Origin: Novosphingobium sp. PhB57
Lineage (GTDB): Bacteria > Pseudomonadota > Alphaproteobacteria > Sphingomonadales > Sphingomonadaceae
Length of the DNA stretch: 64,000 bases
Reading direction: 5' to 3'
Assembly: GCF_004342985.1 (NCBI RefSeq)
Contig: NZ_SMBO01000001.1
Location: 1,240,001 to 1,304,000 of the forward strand
Position 1 is the first letter of the stretch, and each line of letters starts with the position of its first letter. Both the position numbers and the translations under genes were made by a program. Below are positions 33,593-41,426 of the stretch, piece by piece. Below the pieces are notes generated by a model that saw only the letters and a program-made list of their open reading frames with translations, was not told the origin of the DNA and searched no databases.

Positions 33593-34099
33593 CTAGCGGA
33601 TGGCCAGCGCCGGTATGGTCTGCACCGGACGATAGCCCAGCAGCTGCCCGGCGGTCTCGACCAGAGGCTCACGCCCGATGGCGATGGCGAGGCCCTGCGT
33701 CACTTGCCGCAGCTGTCCGCAATCCAGCCAGGGATGTCCGGCGCCGTACTGGTTCGCCATCCCCAGGTTCATCCGCTCCAGCGCGCGCTGGCCGTTCTTC
33801 GCGCCATAGGCATGGAGATAGGCGCTGCGCATGTGCCGCGCCGCGGTGTCGAGATCGCCGCGATGCTGCCGGCTGAACGTGCGGTAATCGGTATCGAAGC
33901 CCTCGCCCCGGCTCTCGCACCGCATGGCCGTGACTTTCAGCATCGCGTCCAGGCGCTGCACGCGTTCCGATCCGTCATCGCCGATCGCCGCCGGTTTCGG
34001 TGCGGCTGCTGCCGGGAGCGCTGCCAGCGCGGCCACTGCGCCGGCGATCGCCAGGAAGGATCGGCTTTTGCTTACGCGCGTTTCAGGCTTGTTGCTCAT
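33593..34099 (-). CDS. Secreted protein of unknown function, sphingomonad type
   Basis: This 168-aa protein has a signal peptide (SFLAIAGAVAALAALPAAAA, about 13-32). The mature part has a single Cys pair (one in AMRCES, one in WLDCGQL) that could form a disulfide. It contains FDTDYRTFSRQHRGDL and MANQYGAGHPWLDC. The ATG at 34099 is preceded by GGAGGAG. I recall similar small proteins in sphingomonads, sometimes given unrelated enzyme names in databases; I assign no function. Confidence 0.75.
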   Translation of the reverse strand: MSNKPETRVSKSRSFLAIAGAVAALAALPAAAAPKPAAIGDDGSERVQRLDAMLKVTAMRCESRGEGFDTDYRTFSRQHRGDLDTAARHMRSAYLHAYGAKNGQRALERMNLGMANQYGAGHPWLDCGQLRQVTQGLAIAIGREPLVETAGQLLGYRPVQTIPALAIR

Positions 34100-34282
34100 C
34101 TTCGTGCTCCTCCTCCAATGGCGGGTTTTCGTCCCGTCCCAGGGCAAGAGTTTACACGAGTTGGTTAACATCGCCTAAAGCCGGTGACGAGGCGTGCAAT
34201 CTCCGGCCGCGACATTGTCGGAGCGCGCCGGCACTCTATATCTGCACCGTCGCAATCGACTTGCATCAGAAGGATTTACACG

Positions 34283-34762
34283 ATGACCATCGCCGTTGGA
34301 GACAAGCTGCCTGACGTGAAGCTGATCAAGGCCGGCGAAAGCGGCCCCGAACCCGTGCAGAGCGCGGCGTTCTTCGCCGGCCGCAAGGTCGCGCTGTTCT
34401 CGGTTCCCGGCGCCTTCACCCCGACCTGCTCGGCCAAGCACCTGCCTGGCTTCGTGGACAAGGCCGCCGAACTGAAGGCCAAGGGCGTCGACGAGATCGC
34501 CTGCACCGCCGTCAACGACGCCTTCGTGATGGGCGCCTGGGGCAAGGCCTCGGGCTCTGCCGATGTCACCATGCTGTCCGACGGCAATGGCGACTTCGTG
34601 AAGGCCATGGACCTGGTGATGGACGGCACCGGCTTCGGCATGGGCCACCGCGGCCAGCGCTTCTCGATGGTCGTGAACGACGGCGTGGTGGAGCAGATCA
34701 ACGTCGAGGCGCCCGGCGCCTTCGAAGTCAGCTCCGCCGACCACATGCTCGGCCAGCTCTGA
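34283..34762 (+). CDS. Peroxiredoxin, Prx5 (AhpE/PMP20-like) type
   Basis: This 159-aa thiol peroxidase has the peroxidatic Cys in SVPGAFTPTCSAKHLPGF (Cys near residue 49) and the usual Thr and Arg partners (T46; R in GHRGQRFS). It reduces hydrogen peroxide and organic peroxides. The start at ATG 34283 gives the standard length. It is monocistronic, with its own terminator about 70 bp downstream. Confidence 0.93.
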   Translation: MTIAVGDKLPDVKLIKAGESGPEPVQSAAFFAGRKVALFSVPGAFTPTCSAKHLPGFVDKAAELKAKGVDEIACTAVNDAFVMGAWGKASGSADVTMLSDGNGDFVKAMDLVMDGTGFGMGHRGQRFSMVVNDGVVEQINVEAPGAFEVSSADHMLGQL

Positions 34763-34830
34763 CCTGCATGTGAAAAGGCGCTGAAAGGCGCCCCGCGCGA
34801 ACTGGCCGAAATGGCCTTTCGCCCGGACCA

Positions 34831-34867
34831 GGGGCGGCCTTCCTGCGGGACGGCCGCCCTTTCCTTT
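34831..34867 (+). terminator. Rho-independent terminator after the peroxiredoxin gene
   Basis: The arms GGGGCGGCC and GGCCGCCC enclose a 12-nt loop and are followed by TTTCCTTT. Confidence 0.75.
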
Positions 34868-34969
34868 GCCCTTGCGGCATCGACGGGGCGTTGGCTTTCC
34901 GTCCAGGCCCATAGCGCCTTGCCGCGACCCGGGCGGATGGCTAGCCTCGCGCCAAAGCGAGGAGTTTTC

Positions 34970-35650
34970 ATGGCACGTTCGGTTATCGTCACCGGTGGTT
35001 TCGGCATTCTCGGCGCGGCAGTGGCCGCCGCATTCGCCCGCACCGGCGACAAGGTGGCCCGTATCGACTTCGCGCCCGAGGCCCGTGACCCGCTGGTCGG
35101 CGCGCTCGACATCGGCGGCGTGGACCTGACCGACGCCGCCGCCACCCAGTCCGCGCTCGACCGGGTTGCCGCTGCGCATGGCGGGATCGACGTGCTGGTC
35201 AATGTCGCGGGCGGCTTCACCTGGGAAACGCTGGAAGGCGGATCGCTGGCGAGCTGGGCGCGCATGCAGGCCATGAACCTGACGACGGCGGCCACGATCA
35301 CCCAGCTTGCCCTGCCCCAACTCAAGGCATCGGCGGCGGGCCGGATCATCGGCATCGGCGCCGGAGCGGCGGTAAAGGCCGGCATGGGCATGGGCGCCTA
35401 CGCCGCCTCCAAGTCGGGCGTCCACCGCCTGACCGAGGCGCTCGCCGAAGAACTCGCCGGCACCCGCGTCACCGTCAACGCCATCCTGCCCAGCATCATC
35501 GACACGCCGACCAACCGGGCGGACATGCCGGATGCGGACTTCGCCACCTGGGTCCAACCCGAAGCGATCGCGGACGTGATCACCTTCCTCGCCTCCGACG
35601 CCGGCCGCGCCGTTACCGGAGCGCTGATCCCGGTCACGCGCGGAGGCTAA
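34970..35650 (+). CDS. Short-chain dehydrogenase/reductase
   Basis: This 226-aa SDR has the NAD(P) motif VTGGFGILGAAVAAAF (about 7-22), NVAGG (about 75-79), and the active-site YAASK (about 144-148). The Ser position is in GRIIGIGAGA, where the usual catalytic Ser appears to be Gly. The ATG at 34970 is preceded by GCGAGGAG. The substrate is not evident. It is convergent with the MTA phosphorylase gene. Confidence 0.85.
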   Translation: MARSVIVTGGFGILGAAVAAAFARTGDKVARIDFAPEARDPLVGALDIGGVDLTDAAATQSALDRVAAAHGGIDVLVNVAGGFTWETLEGGSLASWARMQAMNLTTAATITQLALPQLKASAAGRIIGIGAGAAVKAGMGMGAYAASKSGVHRLTEALAEELAGTRVTVNAILPSIIDTPTNRADMPDADFATWVQPEAIADVITFLASDAGRAVTGALIPVTRGG

Positions 35651-35703
35651 GGCGAAAGGCGGGCATGACGGGCCTCCGCCCGGCCCGCGCCTGTCCCGGA
35701 AGA

Positions 35704-36594
35704 TCAGTCCCGCTCGCCGAACAGGCGGCAGGCCACGGCATCGAGCCGCGCCACCAGTGCCGGGTCGCGCGCATCGGGCGCGGTTATCAAGGCATGATCG
35801 AGCGCCCGGTCGATGGGGCTGGGTGCGCGTTCGGCCGGAAGGCTGGCCGCCAGGCTGCGCAGCATGTCGCGCGCGACTTTTGCATTGGCATGCATGACTT
35901 CCAGGACATGGCTGACTTCGACGCCGGCCTCTTCCTCGCGCCAGGAATCGTAGTCAGTGACCATGCCCAGCATGGCGTAGGGAAGCTCCGCCTCCCGCGC
36001 GAGCTTCGCTTCGGGCATGCCGGTCATGCCGATCACGTCGGCGCCCCAGTTCCGATACATCCGGCTTTCCGCGCGGGTCGAGAACTGCGGCCCTTCCATC
36101 GCGAGGTAGCAGCCGGCGCGATGGACCCTGGCTCCCGCCGCTTCAGCCGCAGCCCCTGCCATTGCGGAAAGGCGCGGGCAGACGGGATCGGCCAGGCTGA
36201 CATGCGCGACCAGCCCCGTGCCGAAGAAGCTGCCCGTACGCCCCGTGGTCCGGTCGATGAACTGGTCGACCATGACCATGTGCCCTGGCGCCATCTCCTC
36301 GCGCAGCGAGCCGATCGCGGAGAGCGCCAGCACGTCGGTAGCGCCGCAGCGCTTGAGCACGTCGATATTGGCCCGGTAATTCACGGCGGATGGCGGAATG
36401 GCGTGACCCGCGCCGTGGCGTGCGATGAACGTGAAGCGCACACCGCCAAGCCAGCCGGTGGTCACCGGGCCGGAAGGCGCGCCAAAGGGGCTGGAGACCG
36501 TGATCTCCTGCGCCTCGTCCAGTTCGATGCCGGCGGCGAGACCCGATCCGCCCAGAATGCCGATGTGCCAGAAGCTGCTTTTTTCAGCGCGCAA
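35704..36594 (-). CDS. mtnP: S-methyl-5'-thioadenosine phosphorylase
   Basis: This 296-aa phosphorylase has GILGGSGLAAG (about 12-22), the phosphate/ribose site ARHGAGHAIPPSAVNYRANI (about 58-77), and MEGPQFSTRAESRMYR (about 170-185). VIGMTGMPEAKLARE (about 190-204) supplies the Met that binds the methylthio group. It releases adenine from MTA for methionine salvage. The start is a TTG at 36594, inside the TetR gene end (11-bp overlap), since no ATG is available before the core begins. Confidence 0.92.
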   Translation of the reverse strand: MRAEKSSFWHIGILGGSGLAAGIELDEAQEITVSSPFGAPSGPVTTGWLGGVRFTFIARHGAGHAIPPSAVNYRANIDVLKRCGATDVLALSAIGSLREEMAPGHMVMVDQFIDRTTGRTGSFFGTGLVAHVSLADPVCPRLSAMAGAAAEAAGARVHRAGCYLAMEGPQFSTRAESRMYRNWGADVIGMTGMPEAKLAREAELPYAMLGMVTDYDSWREEEAGVEVSHVLEVMHANAKVARDMLRSLAASLPAERAPSPIDRALDHALITAPDARDPALVARLDAVACRLFGERD

Positions 36595-37225
36595 GGATAC
36601 CTGCCATGATGATGTCGATCGTGTGTTCGCGGTAGCGGTCGCGCAGTTCCTCGGTCAACGTGTCCTGGTCGAAGCAATGCTTCAGCACCAGCCGCGCCGA
36701 GAAGAATCGGTCCACCGCCCCGGTCACCGTGAAGTAGAAAAGTTGCGGATCGATTTCACGGAACACCCCTGCCCGCACACCGTCGCCAATGAGCTGTTCA
36801 TAGGCGCGGTAGATCGGCGAGAGATAGCAGTCGGCAATGCGGCGCGCCTCGGTATCGTCGCTTTCGCGCACCATGCGCATGGTCAGGCGGTTCAGATAGG
36901 GAACCTCGTAGAAGGTATCGACGACCTTCCAGAGATGGCGCCGCAACTTGGCCTCGGGCGACCAGCCATCCTTGGCCACCAGCGCGTCGACGCTGGTGAC
37001 GATCGATTGCCAGTCGCGATCGAGCAGCGCCTTGAGCAGCCCGGCCTTGTTGCCGAAGTAGTACTTCACCAGCGCGGAATTGAGCCCCGAGCGTAGCGAC
37101 AGTTCGGACAGCGAGATGTCGATCACGTCGCCGTCGCGCATGATGGCGCTCGCCGTCTCGAGCAACTGGGCGCGGGCGCCGGGCGGCGGCGCGCCGGTCT
37201 CGCTCGTGGAATTGCCTTGCGCCAT
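36584..37225 (-). CDS. TetR/AcrR-family regulator
   Basis: This 213-aa protein has an HTH domain (about 20-65) with ISLSELSLRSGLNSALVKYY and FGNKAGLLKALLD. The C-terminal helical domain is of the type found in fatty-acid and CoA-ester sensors. It lies 32 bp downstream of a 3-hydroxyacyl-CoA dehydrogenase-like SDR and overlaps mtnP. It probably controls the SDR promoter, where inverted repeats are present (38113-38152), but this is inferred. Confidence 0.87.
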   Translation of the reverse strand: MAQGNSTSETGAPPPGARAQLLETASAIMRDGDVIDISLSELSLRSGLNSALVKYYFGNKAGLLKALLDRDWQSIVTSVDALVAKDGWSPEAKLRRHLWKVVDTFYEVPYLNRLTMRMVRESDDTEARRIADCYLSPIYRAYEQLIGDGVRAGVFREIDPQLFYFTVTGAVDRFFSARLVLKHCFDQDTLTEELRDRYREHTIDIIMAGILAR

Positions 37226-37257
37226 GTCCCGGTTTCCGCCCCTGTTCCCCGAAACGC

Positions 37258-38043
37258 TTACTTCGGACCCATGCGGATCGCGCCGTCGAGCCGGACGGAT
37301 TCGCCGTTCATATAGTCATGTTCCAGCATGAAGAGAGCGAGCTTCGCATATTCGTGCGGCTTGCCCAGGCGCTTGGGGAACGGGACCATGGCGGCCAGCG
37401 AATCCTGTACCTGCTGCGGCATGCCGGTCATCATCGGCGTCTCGAAAATGCCGGGGAGGATCGTGTTCACGCGGATTCCCTCACTCATGAGGTCGCGCGC
37501 GATCGGCAGGGTCATCGCCAGCACGCCGCCTTTCGACGCCGCATAGGCCGCCTGCCCGATCTGCCCGTCCTGCGCCGCGATCGAGGCCGTGTTGATGATG
37601 GCGCCTCGCGCCCCGGCGTCATCGACGGGATCGAGCGTGACCATGCCTGCCGCCGCCTTGCTGATGCAGCGGAAAGTGCCGATGAGATTGATGCCGATGG
37701 CCTTCTCGAACAGGGCCATGTCGTGCGCGCGCGGCGCGCCGGTCTCGCGGTTCCGGCCGACGGTCCTGGAAGCGGGCGCGATGCCGGCGCAGTTGACCAG
37801 CACCCGTTCCTGCCCATGAGCGGCGCGGGCCTTGGCGAAGCCGGCATCGACGCTGGCATCGTCAGTCACGTCGACCTGGCAGAACACGCCGCCGATCTCT
37901 GCCGCAATGGCTTCTCCGGCATCGACGTTAAGGTCGAACACGGCCACCTTCACACCCTGCTCCGCCAGCGCGCGCGCCGTGGCTGCGCCCAGGCCCGATG
38001 CCGCGCCGGTAACGACGGCGGCAAGGCTGCTGTCCAGTTTCAT
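37258..38043 (-). CDS. SDR, 3-hydroxyacyl-CoA dehydrogenase type II-like
   Basis: This 261-aa SDR has TGAASGLGAATARAL (about 12-26), the active Ser in GAIINTASIAA, and YAASKGG (Y-x3-K, about 165-171). LPGIFETPMM and NGESVRLDGAIRMGPK at the C-terminus are typical of the HSD10/fatty-acid beta-oxidation SDR group. The ATG is preceded by GGAAGGGG. It is the first gene of an operon with the TetR and MTA phosphorylase genes. Confidence 0.88.
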   Translation of the reverse strand: MKLDSSLAAVVTGAASGLGAATARALAEQGVKVAVFDLNVDAGEAIAAEIGGVFCQVDVTDDASVDAGFAKARAAHGQERVLVNCAGIAPASRTVGRNRETGAPRAHDMALFEKAIGINLIGTFRCISKAAAGMVTLDPVDDAGARGAIINTASIAAQDGQIGQAAYAASKGGVLAMTLPIARDLMSEGIRVNTILPGIFETPMMTGMPQQVQDSLAAMVPFPKRLGKPHEYAKLALFMLEHDYMNGESVRLDGAIRMGPK

Positions 38044-38112
38044 GCTGCTTCCCCTTCCTGCCCGCGCAGGCCCGCCCCACCGAACGGCGAGGGCATGCCT
38101 GCCCGATGACCT

Positions 38113-38152
38113 GGACCTGATGATTCAGGTCCGACGATTTAATCAACCGGTT
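38113..38152. promoter_or_regulatory. Two inverted repeats upstream of the SDR/TetR operon
   Basis: GGACCTGA-TGAT-TCAGGTCC is a perfect 8-bp inverted repeat at 38113-38132. A second palindrome AACCGGTT at 38145-38152 sits in ATTTAATCAACCGGTTAAG. Both lie 70-110 bp before the SDR start and are candidates for the TetR operator or for a hairpin. Confidence 0.45.
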
Positions 38153-38291
38153 AAGCAGCTGAAACCGGCAGGTCAATCGGGCAGAGTGAAATCGCGCCCC
38201 GGCGTCATGGCCTGGCGCCGTCGCCTGGCGTCGTCGGCCGGCGGGGGGCCCGGCGCGGGGGCCCGCTCCGTGAGCAGGATGGCGCGCTGAA

Positions 38292-38627
38292 TCAGCCCAC
38301 CGGGTCCATGCCGCGCTGGATCTGCGAACGCTCGATGTTCGAACGATCGCCGCGGCGCTGTTCTTCCCACTGGCTCTTGCTCATGCAGATCTTCTTTGCG
38401 CGCAGACGCGAGCCGATTTCCTCCACCCGCTGGCAGATCATCGGGTCCTTCTTCTCGATGTCGTTCTTGGCGACGGACGTGGCCGGAACCGCGGCCGGCG
38501 CAACCGGTGCGACCGGTGCGGTCTGCGCCGTCGTTTGGCCCGTTACCTGCGGCGCCGGGTCGCTTGCCAGCGCGGGGGTGGCTGCCAGGACGCAGGCAGC
38601 GACGGCAACTCGTGTGATCATGTGCAT
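38292..38627 (-). CDS. Small secreted protein of unknown function
   Basis: This 111-aa protein has a signal peptide (ITRVAVAACVLAATPALA, about 3-20), a Thr/Ala/Pro-rich linker, and a conserved C-terminal part DPMICQRVEEIGSRLRAKK with two Cys. The C-terminal motif recurs in sphingomonad secreted proteins as I recall it, with no known role. The ATG at 38627 is preceded by GGAG; a second ATG two codons later is an alternative. Confidence 0.75.
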   Translation of the reverse strand: MHMITRVAVAACVLAATPALASDPAPQVTGQTTAQTAPVAPVAPAAVPATSVAKNDIEKKDPMICQRVEEIGSRLRAKKICMSKSQWEEQRRGDRSNIERSQIQRGMDPVG

Positions 38628-38709
38628 CGTGTAACTCCGTGGCGCCGACCTTTGGGTTCGCGCGCCGAAAGACTGGATGAAACGAAGGTAAATCGGGACG
38701 TATCGCACT

Positions 38710-40191
38710 TCAAGTGCGCGCTACGTCGAAGGCGAGCGTCATGCGCTCGCCCGCGGCGAAAGGCCGGGTCCCATGCCACATCCAGGACGGGAACAGCACG
38801 AGCCGCGCCGGCTTCGGCTCCACCGAAACGCGCGGCGCAAGATCGCCCAGTCCTGCGGGCGCACCGCCCAGATCGAGCCATCCCTCGCCGGGAGGAAGGT
38901 CTTGCGGAACAGCGAGATAGAGCGCCGAACTGATCCAGCCTTGCGGGTGATGATGCGGCGCATGAAAGCCTGCGCCGGCCAGCCGTACCGACCAGCTACC
39001 GGCAAACCGCGGGCGCCGGCCTCGCTTCCGCGCAAGCGTGGGGTGGGCGGCATCGACCGGCAGAAGGCTGTCTTCGAATTTCGCGATTTCGCCGCGCAGG
39101 ACTTCGCGGATGCGCGTGATTTCCGGTTCGCATCGCGCCAGCAAGACCCCGTCCGTCTGAGTCCCCCCGCGAACGGACTGATCGAGGAACCGACCGGATC
39201 GCGCATGGAGACCGCGCAGCATCGGCACGAGCGCTTCCAGCCCGATCTCGGCAGGATCGAGGTCGATCACGCGGACAAGCCCCTCCGCCTCCAACCAGGC
39301 AGACCGCGGATCGCCTGCCAGTCGCCAGGCCAGGGCCGCGTAAGGCCAGATCGCTTCCGCGCCCTCCCCGGCGAGAAGAGGCTCCATTTCCGAGACGGCC
39401 TGCGCGGCCTCCCCCCGGCGCAGCAGATGGCGCAGGCGCCAGACCGCATGGCCCTGATCGGTCGCGGCACCCAGTGCGGCGAATGCGGCGGCCGCTTCCT
39501 CGCCCCGTCCCAGTTCGTCTAGCGCAGCCGCCCGCGACAGGAGGAACGTGCGAACCGGTCCGTGAACAGCGATCGCGCGGTCCGCTGCAGCCAAGACTTC
39601 GGCATGGCGCTCGCCGGAAAGCAGCAGTTCGATGGCGAGCGCCCGCAAGCCATCGCTCTGGGGGAAGCGCTGCAAGGCCGCCTCGATGCTCGCCAGCAGC
39701 CGGCCCTCCTGCCCCACCATGACGGACAACTGGGCGAACTGGCGATGCCCTTCCATCCAGCCGGGGTTGGCCGCGAGCATCGCTTCCAACTCGGCCAGGC
39801 CGCGCGGCCCTTCCCCTTCGGCAAGCCGCGCCGAGGCGAGCCCCAGCCGGATCTCGCCTTTCGCGGGGGCCAACAGGGTCGCCTGCTCGAACAGCCGCGC
39901 CGAAGAGCGCCCCGCCTCCAGCGACACATGCGCCAGCGCATGGACCACACCGCCATTGTCCGGCGCCAGCCGCTGCGCCGCCTCCAGCGCGGCAATGGCA
40001 CCGTCACGGCGGTCGAGCGCGCGGCGCAGCATCGCGGTCCAATGGAGGATGGTGACATCGGCGGGATGGCGGCGCGGATTGCGGGCCAGCCAGGCCGCCA
40101 GCCGCGCTTCGGCCTGTTCCTCGTCGCCGCGGGCGAGCGCCTGTTCCGCCAGTTCGGCCAGCGCCTGCCTCTCGTCTCCGGGCCCGGACAC
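38710..40191 (-). CDS. TPR protein with C-terminal 2OG-Fe(II) oxygenase domain
   Basis: This 493-aa protein has tetratricopeptide repeats over about residues 5-320. The C-terminal domain (about 375-490) is a putative 2-oxoglutarate/Fe(II) oxygenase: the metal-binding His lies in HAPHHHPQGW, the distal His in WMWHGTRPF, and the oxoglutarate Arg in GERMTLAFDV. It starts at GTG 40191, whose G is also the last base of the preceding stop (TAGTG), which is strong coupling. It likely hydroxylates a partner protein or peptide held by the TPR. It is the last gene of the receptor operon. Confidence 0.85.
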   Translation of the reverse strand: MSGPGDERQALAELAEQALARGDEEQAEARLAAWLARNPRRHPADVTILHWTAMLRRALDRRDGAIAALEAAQRLAPDNGGVVHALAHVSLEAGRSSARLFEQATLLAPAKGEIRLGLASARLAEGEGPRGLAELEAMLAANPGWMEGHRQFAQLSVMVGQEGRLLASIEAALQRFPQSDGLRALAIELLLSGERHAEVLAAADRAIAVHGPVRTFLLSRAAALDELGRGEEAAAAFAALGAATDQGHAVWRLRHLLRRGEAAQAVSEMEPLLAGEGAEAIWPYAALAWRLAGDPRSAWLEAEGLVRVIDLDPAEIGLEALVPMLRGLHARSGRFLDQSVRGGTQTDGVLLARCEPEITRIREVLRGEIAKFEDSLLPVDAAHPTLARKRGRRPRFAGSWSVRLAGAGFHAPHHHPQGWISSALYLAVPQDLPPGEGWLDLGGAPAGLGDLAPRVSVEPKPARLVLFPSWMWHGTRPFAAGERMTLAFDVART

Positions 40192-41408
40192 TAGCGCCCG
40201 TCCACGTCGCGGCCCGCCGCGGCAATCGTCGCCGCCACCGCCCCGCGCTCGGTTTCGGCAAGGCCGTAATGCCAGACGTCGAAAATCAGCACGATCCTGA
40301 GGACATCGGTGGGATTCATCGCCTCGTGCTCGATCGTATCGTCGAACGCGAAAGCCTCGCCTTCCCGCCATTCCCGCGTCTCGGCGCCAACGCGGAACCA
40401 GCAGCCCGGCGGGACGACGAGCGGCAGGTGGCAGACCAGCCGCGTATTGTCGACGCCGACATGAGGCGGGATCGCGGTGTGCGGCGCCAGCAGCGAAAAC
40501 ATCGCATTCGGAGAGGCACCGGCAATGTGCGGCTGTGGCAGGCGCGAGAGTATCTCCATCGTACGCGGCGCCTGCGCGGCGTTGTGCGTCACTTCCCTGC
40601 CGTGTCGCAGCAGATGGATCGCACTCCAGTCCCGGCTGCGGTTCAGCGGCCGCCACTGCGCCAGGTTCTCGCGGTCCTCGTATTGGATATAGGGTTCCAG
40701 CTCGGCGCGCTCGGACTGCATCAGCGCCAGCATCTCCGCACGGATCGCCTCGAAACCGGCCTCCACTTCCGCCAGCCACGGTGTCGCATGGCGGGGATGG
40801 AACTCCCGCTCGACCAGGCCGGGATAATGGAAATGCGTGGGTTCGCTGTGATAGACCCGCGTCTTGCGCAGGATATTGTCGCGGAACCGCCCCATCCGCC
40901 AGTCCAGATCGGCATCGGCCTCGATAGTCTCGGCCTCTTGGCCCGCCGTCCGCGCGACTTGCTCAAGGTGCTTGCCGCGCTGCTCCAGCCAGTTGGCGTG
41001 AAACGCCCTCCCCGCCGCTACGGCAGCTTCGAGCGGCGACGGCATGGGGCCCTCCGGCAGCTGCGCCAGGGCTTCGCCCCAGGCCGCGCCCGCCTGGGCA
41101 TCGCCGATCCGTTCCAGCAGCCCGGCTCGCATGACCAGCGCCATGAAATCGAGCGGCGCCAGTTCCAGCGCGCGGTGGACCGCCTCCAGCGCCTTGTGCG
41201 GCTGCCGCAAGGCCCGTCGCAGACCCGCCAGCTTGAGCCATTGCGCCATGAGCGCCGGCACATCGAGCGGCGGCAGTTCGAAATCGGGCGAACCCGATTC
41301 CGATCCGGCACTCTCCAGCAAAATCTGCAGGGCCTGCGCCGCGGCCGGGAGGTTGCCCGCCGCCGTCAGCCGGTCCACTTGCGCGAAAGTCGTAGTCCCT
41401 GAGTTCAT
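40191..41408 (-). CDS. TPR protein with aspartyl/asparaginyl beta-hydroxylase domain
   Basis: This 405-aa protein has N-terminal helical repeats (about 1-150) and an AspH-type domain (about 235-395). The Fe-binding His pair lies in IPPHVGVDNTRLVCHLPL and IEHEAMNPTD, and the oxoglutarate Arg in LRIVLIFDVWHYGL. This family hydroxylates Asp or Asn side chains, using 2-oxoglutarate and oxygen. It follows the sulfotransferase gene by 18 bp and shares a base with the next gene (TAGTG). A small-molecule substrate is the alternative. Confidence 0.88.
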   Translation of the reverse strand: MNSGTTTFAQVDRLTAAGNLPAAAQALQILLESAGSESGSPDFELPPLDVPALMAQWLKLAGLRRALRQPHKALEAVHRALELAPLDFMALVMRAGLLERIGDAQAGAAWGEALAQLPEGPMPSPLEAAVAAGRAFHANWLEQRGKHLEQVARTAGQEAETIEADADLDWRMGRFRDNILRKTRVYHSEPTHFHYPGLVEREFHPRHATPWLAEVEAGFEAIRAEMLALMQSERAELEPYIQYEDRENLAQWRPLNRSRDWSAIHLLRHGREVTHNAAQAPRTMEILSRLPQPHIAGASPNAMFSLLAPHTAIPPHVGVDNTRLVCHLPLVVPPGCWFRVGAETREWREGEAFAFDDTIEHEAMNPTDVLRIVLIFDVWHYGLAETERGAVAATIAAAGRDVDGR

Positions 41409-41426
41409 TGCCCCCCCCGAGCGTGT

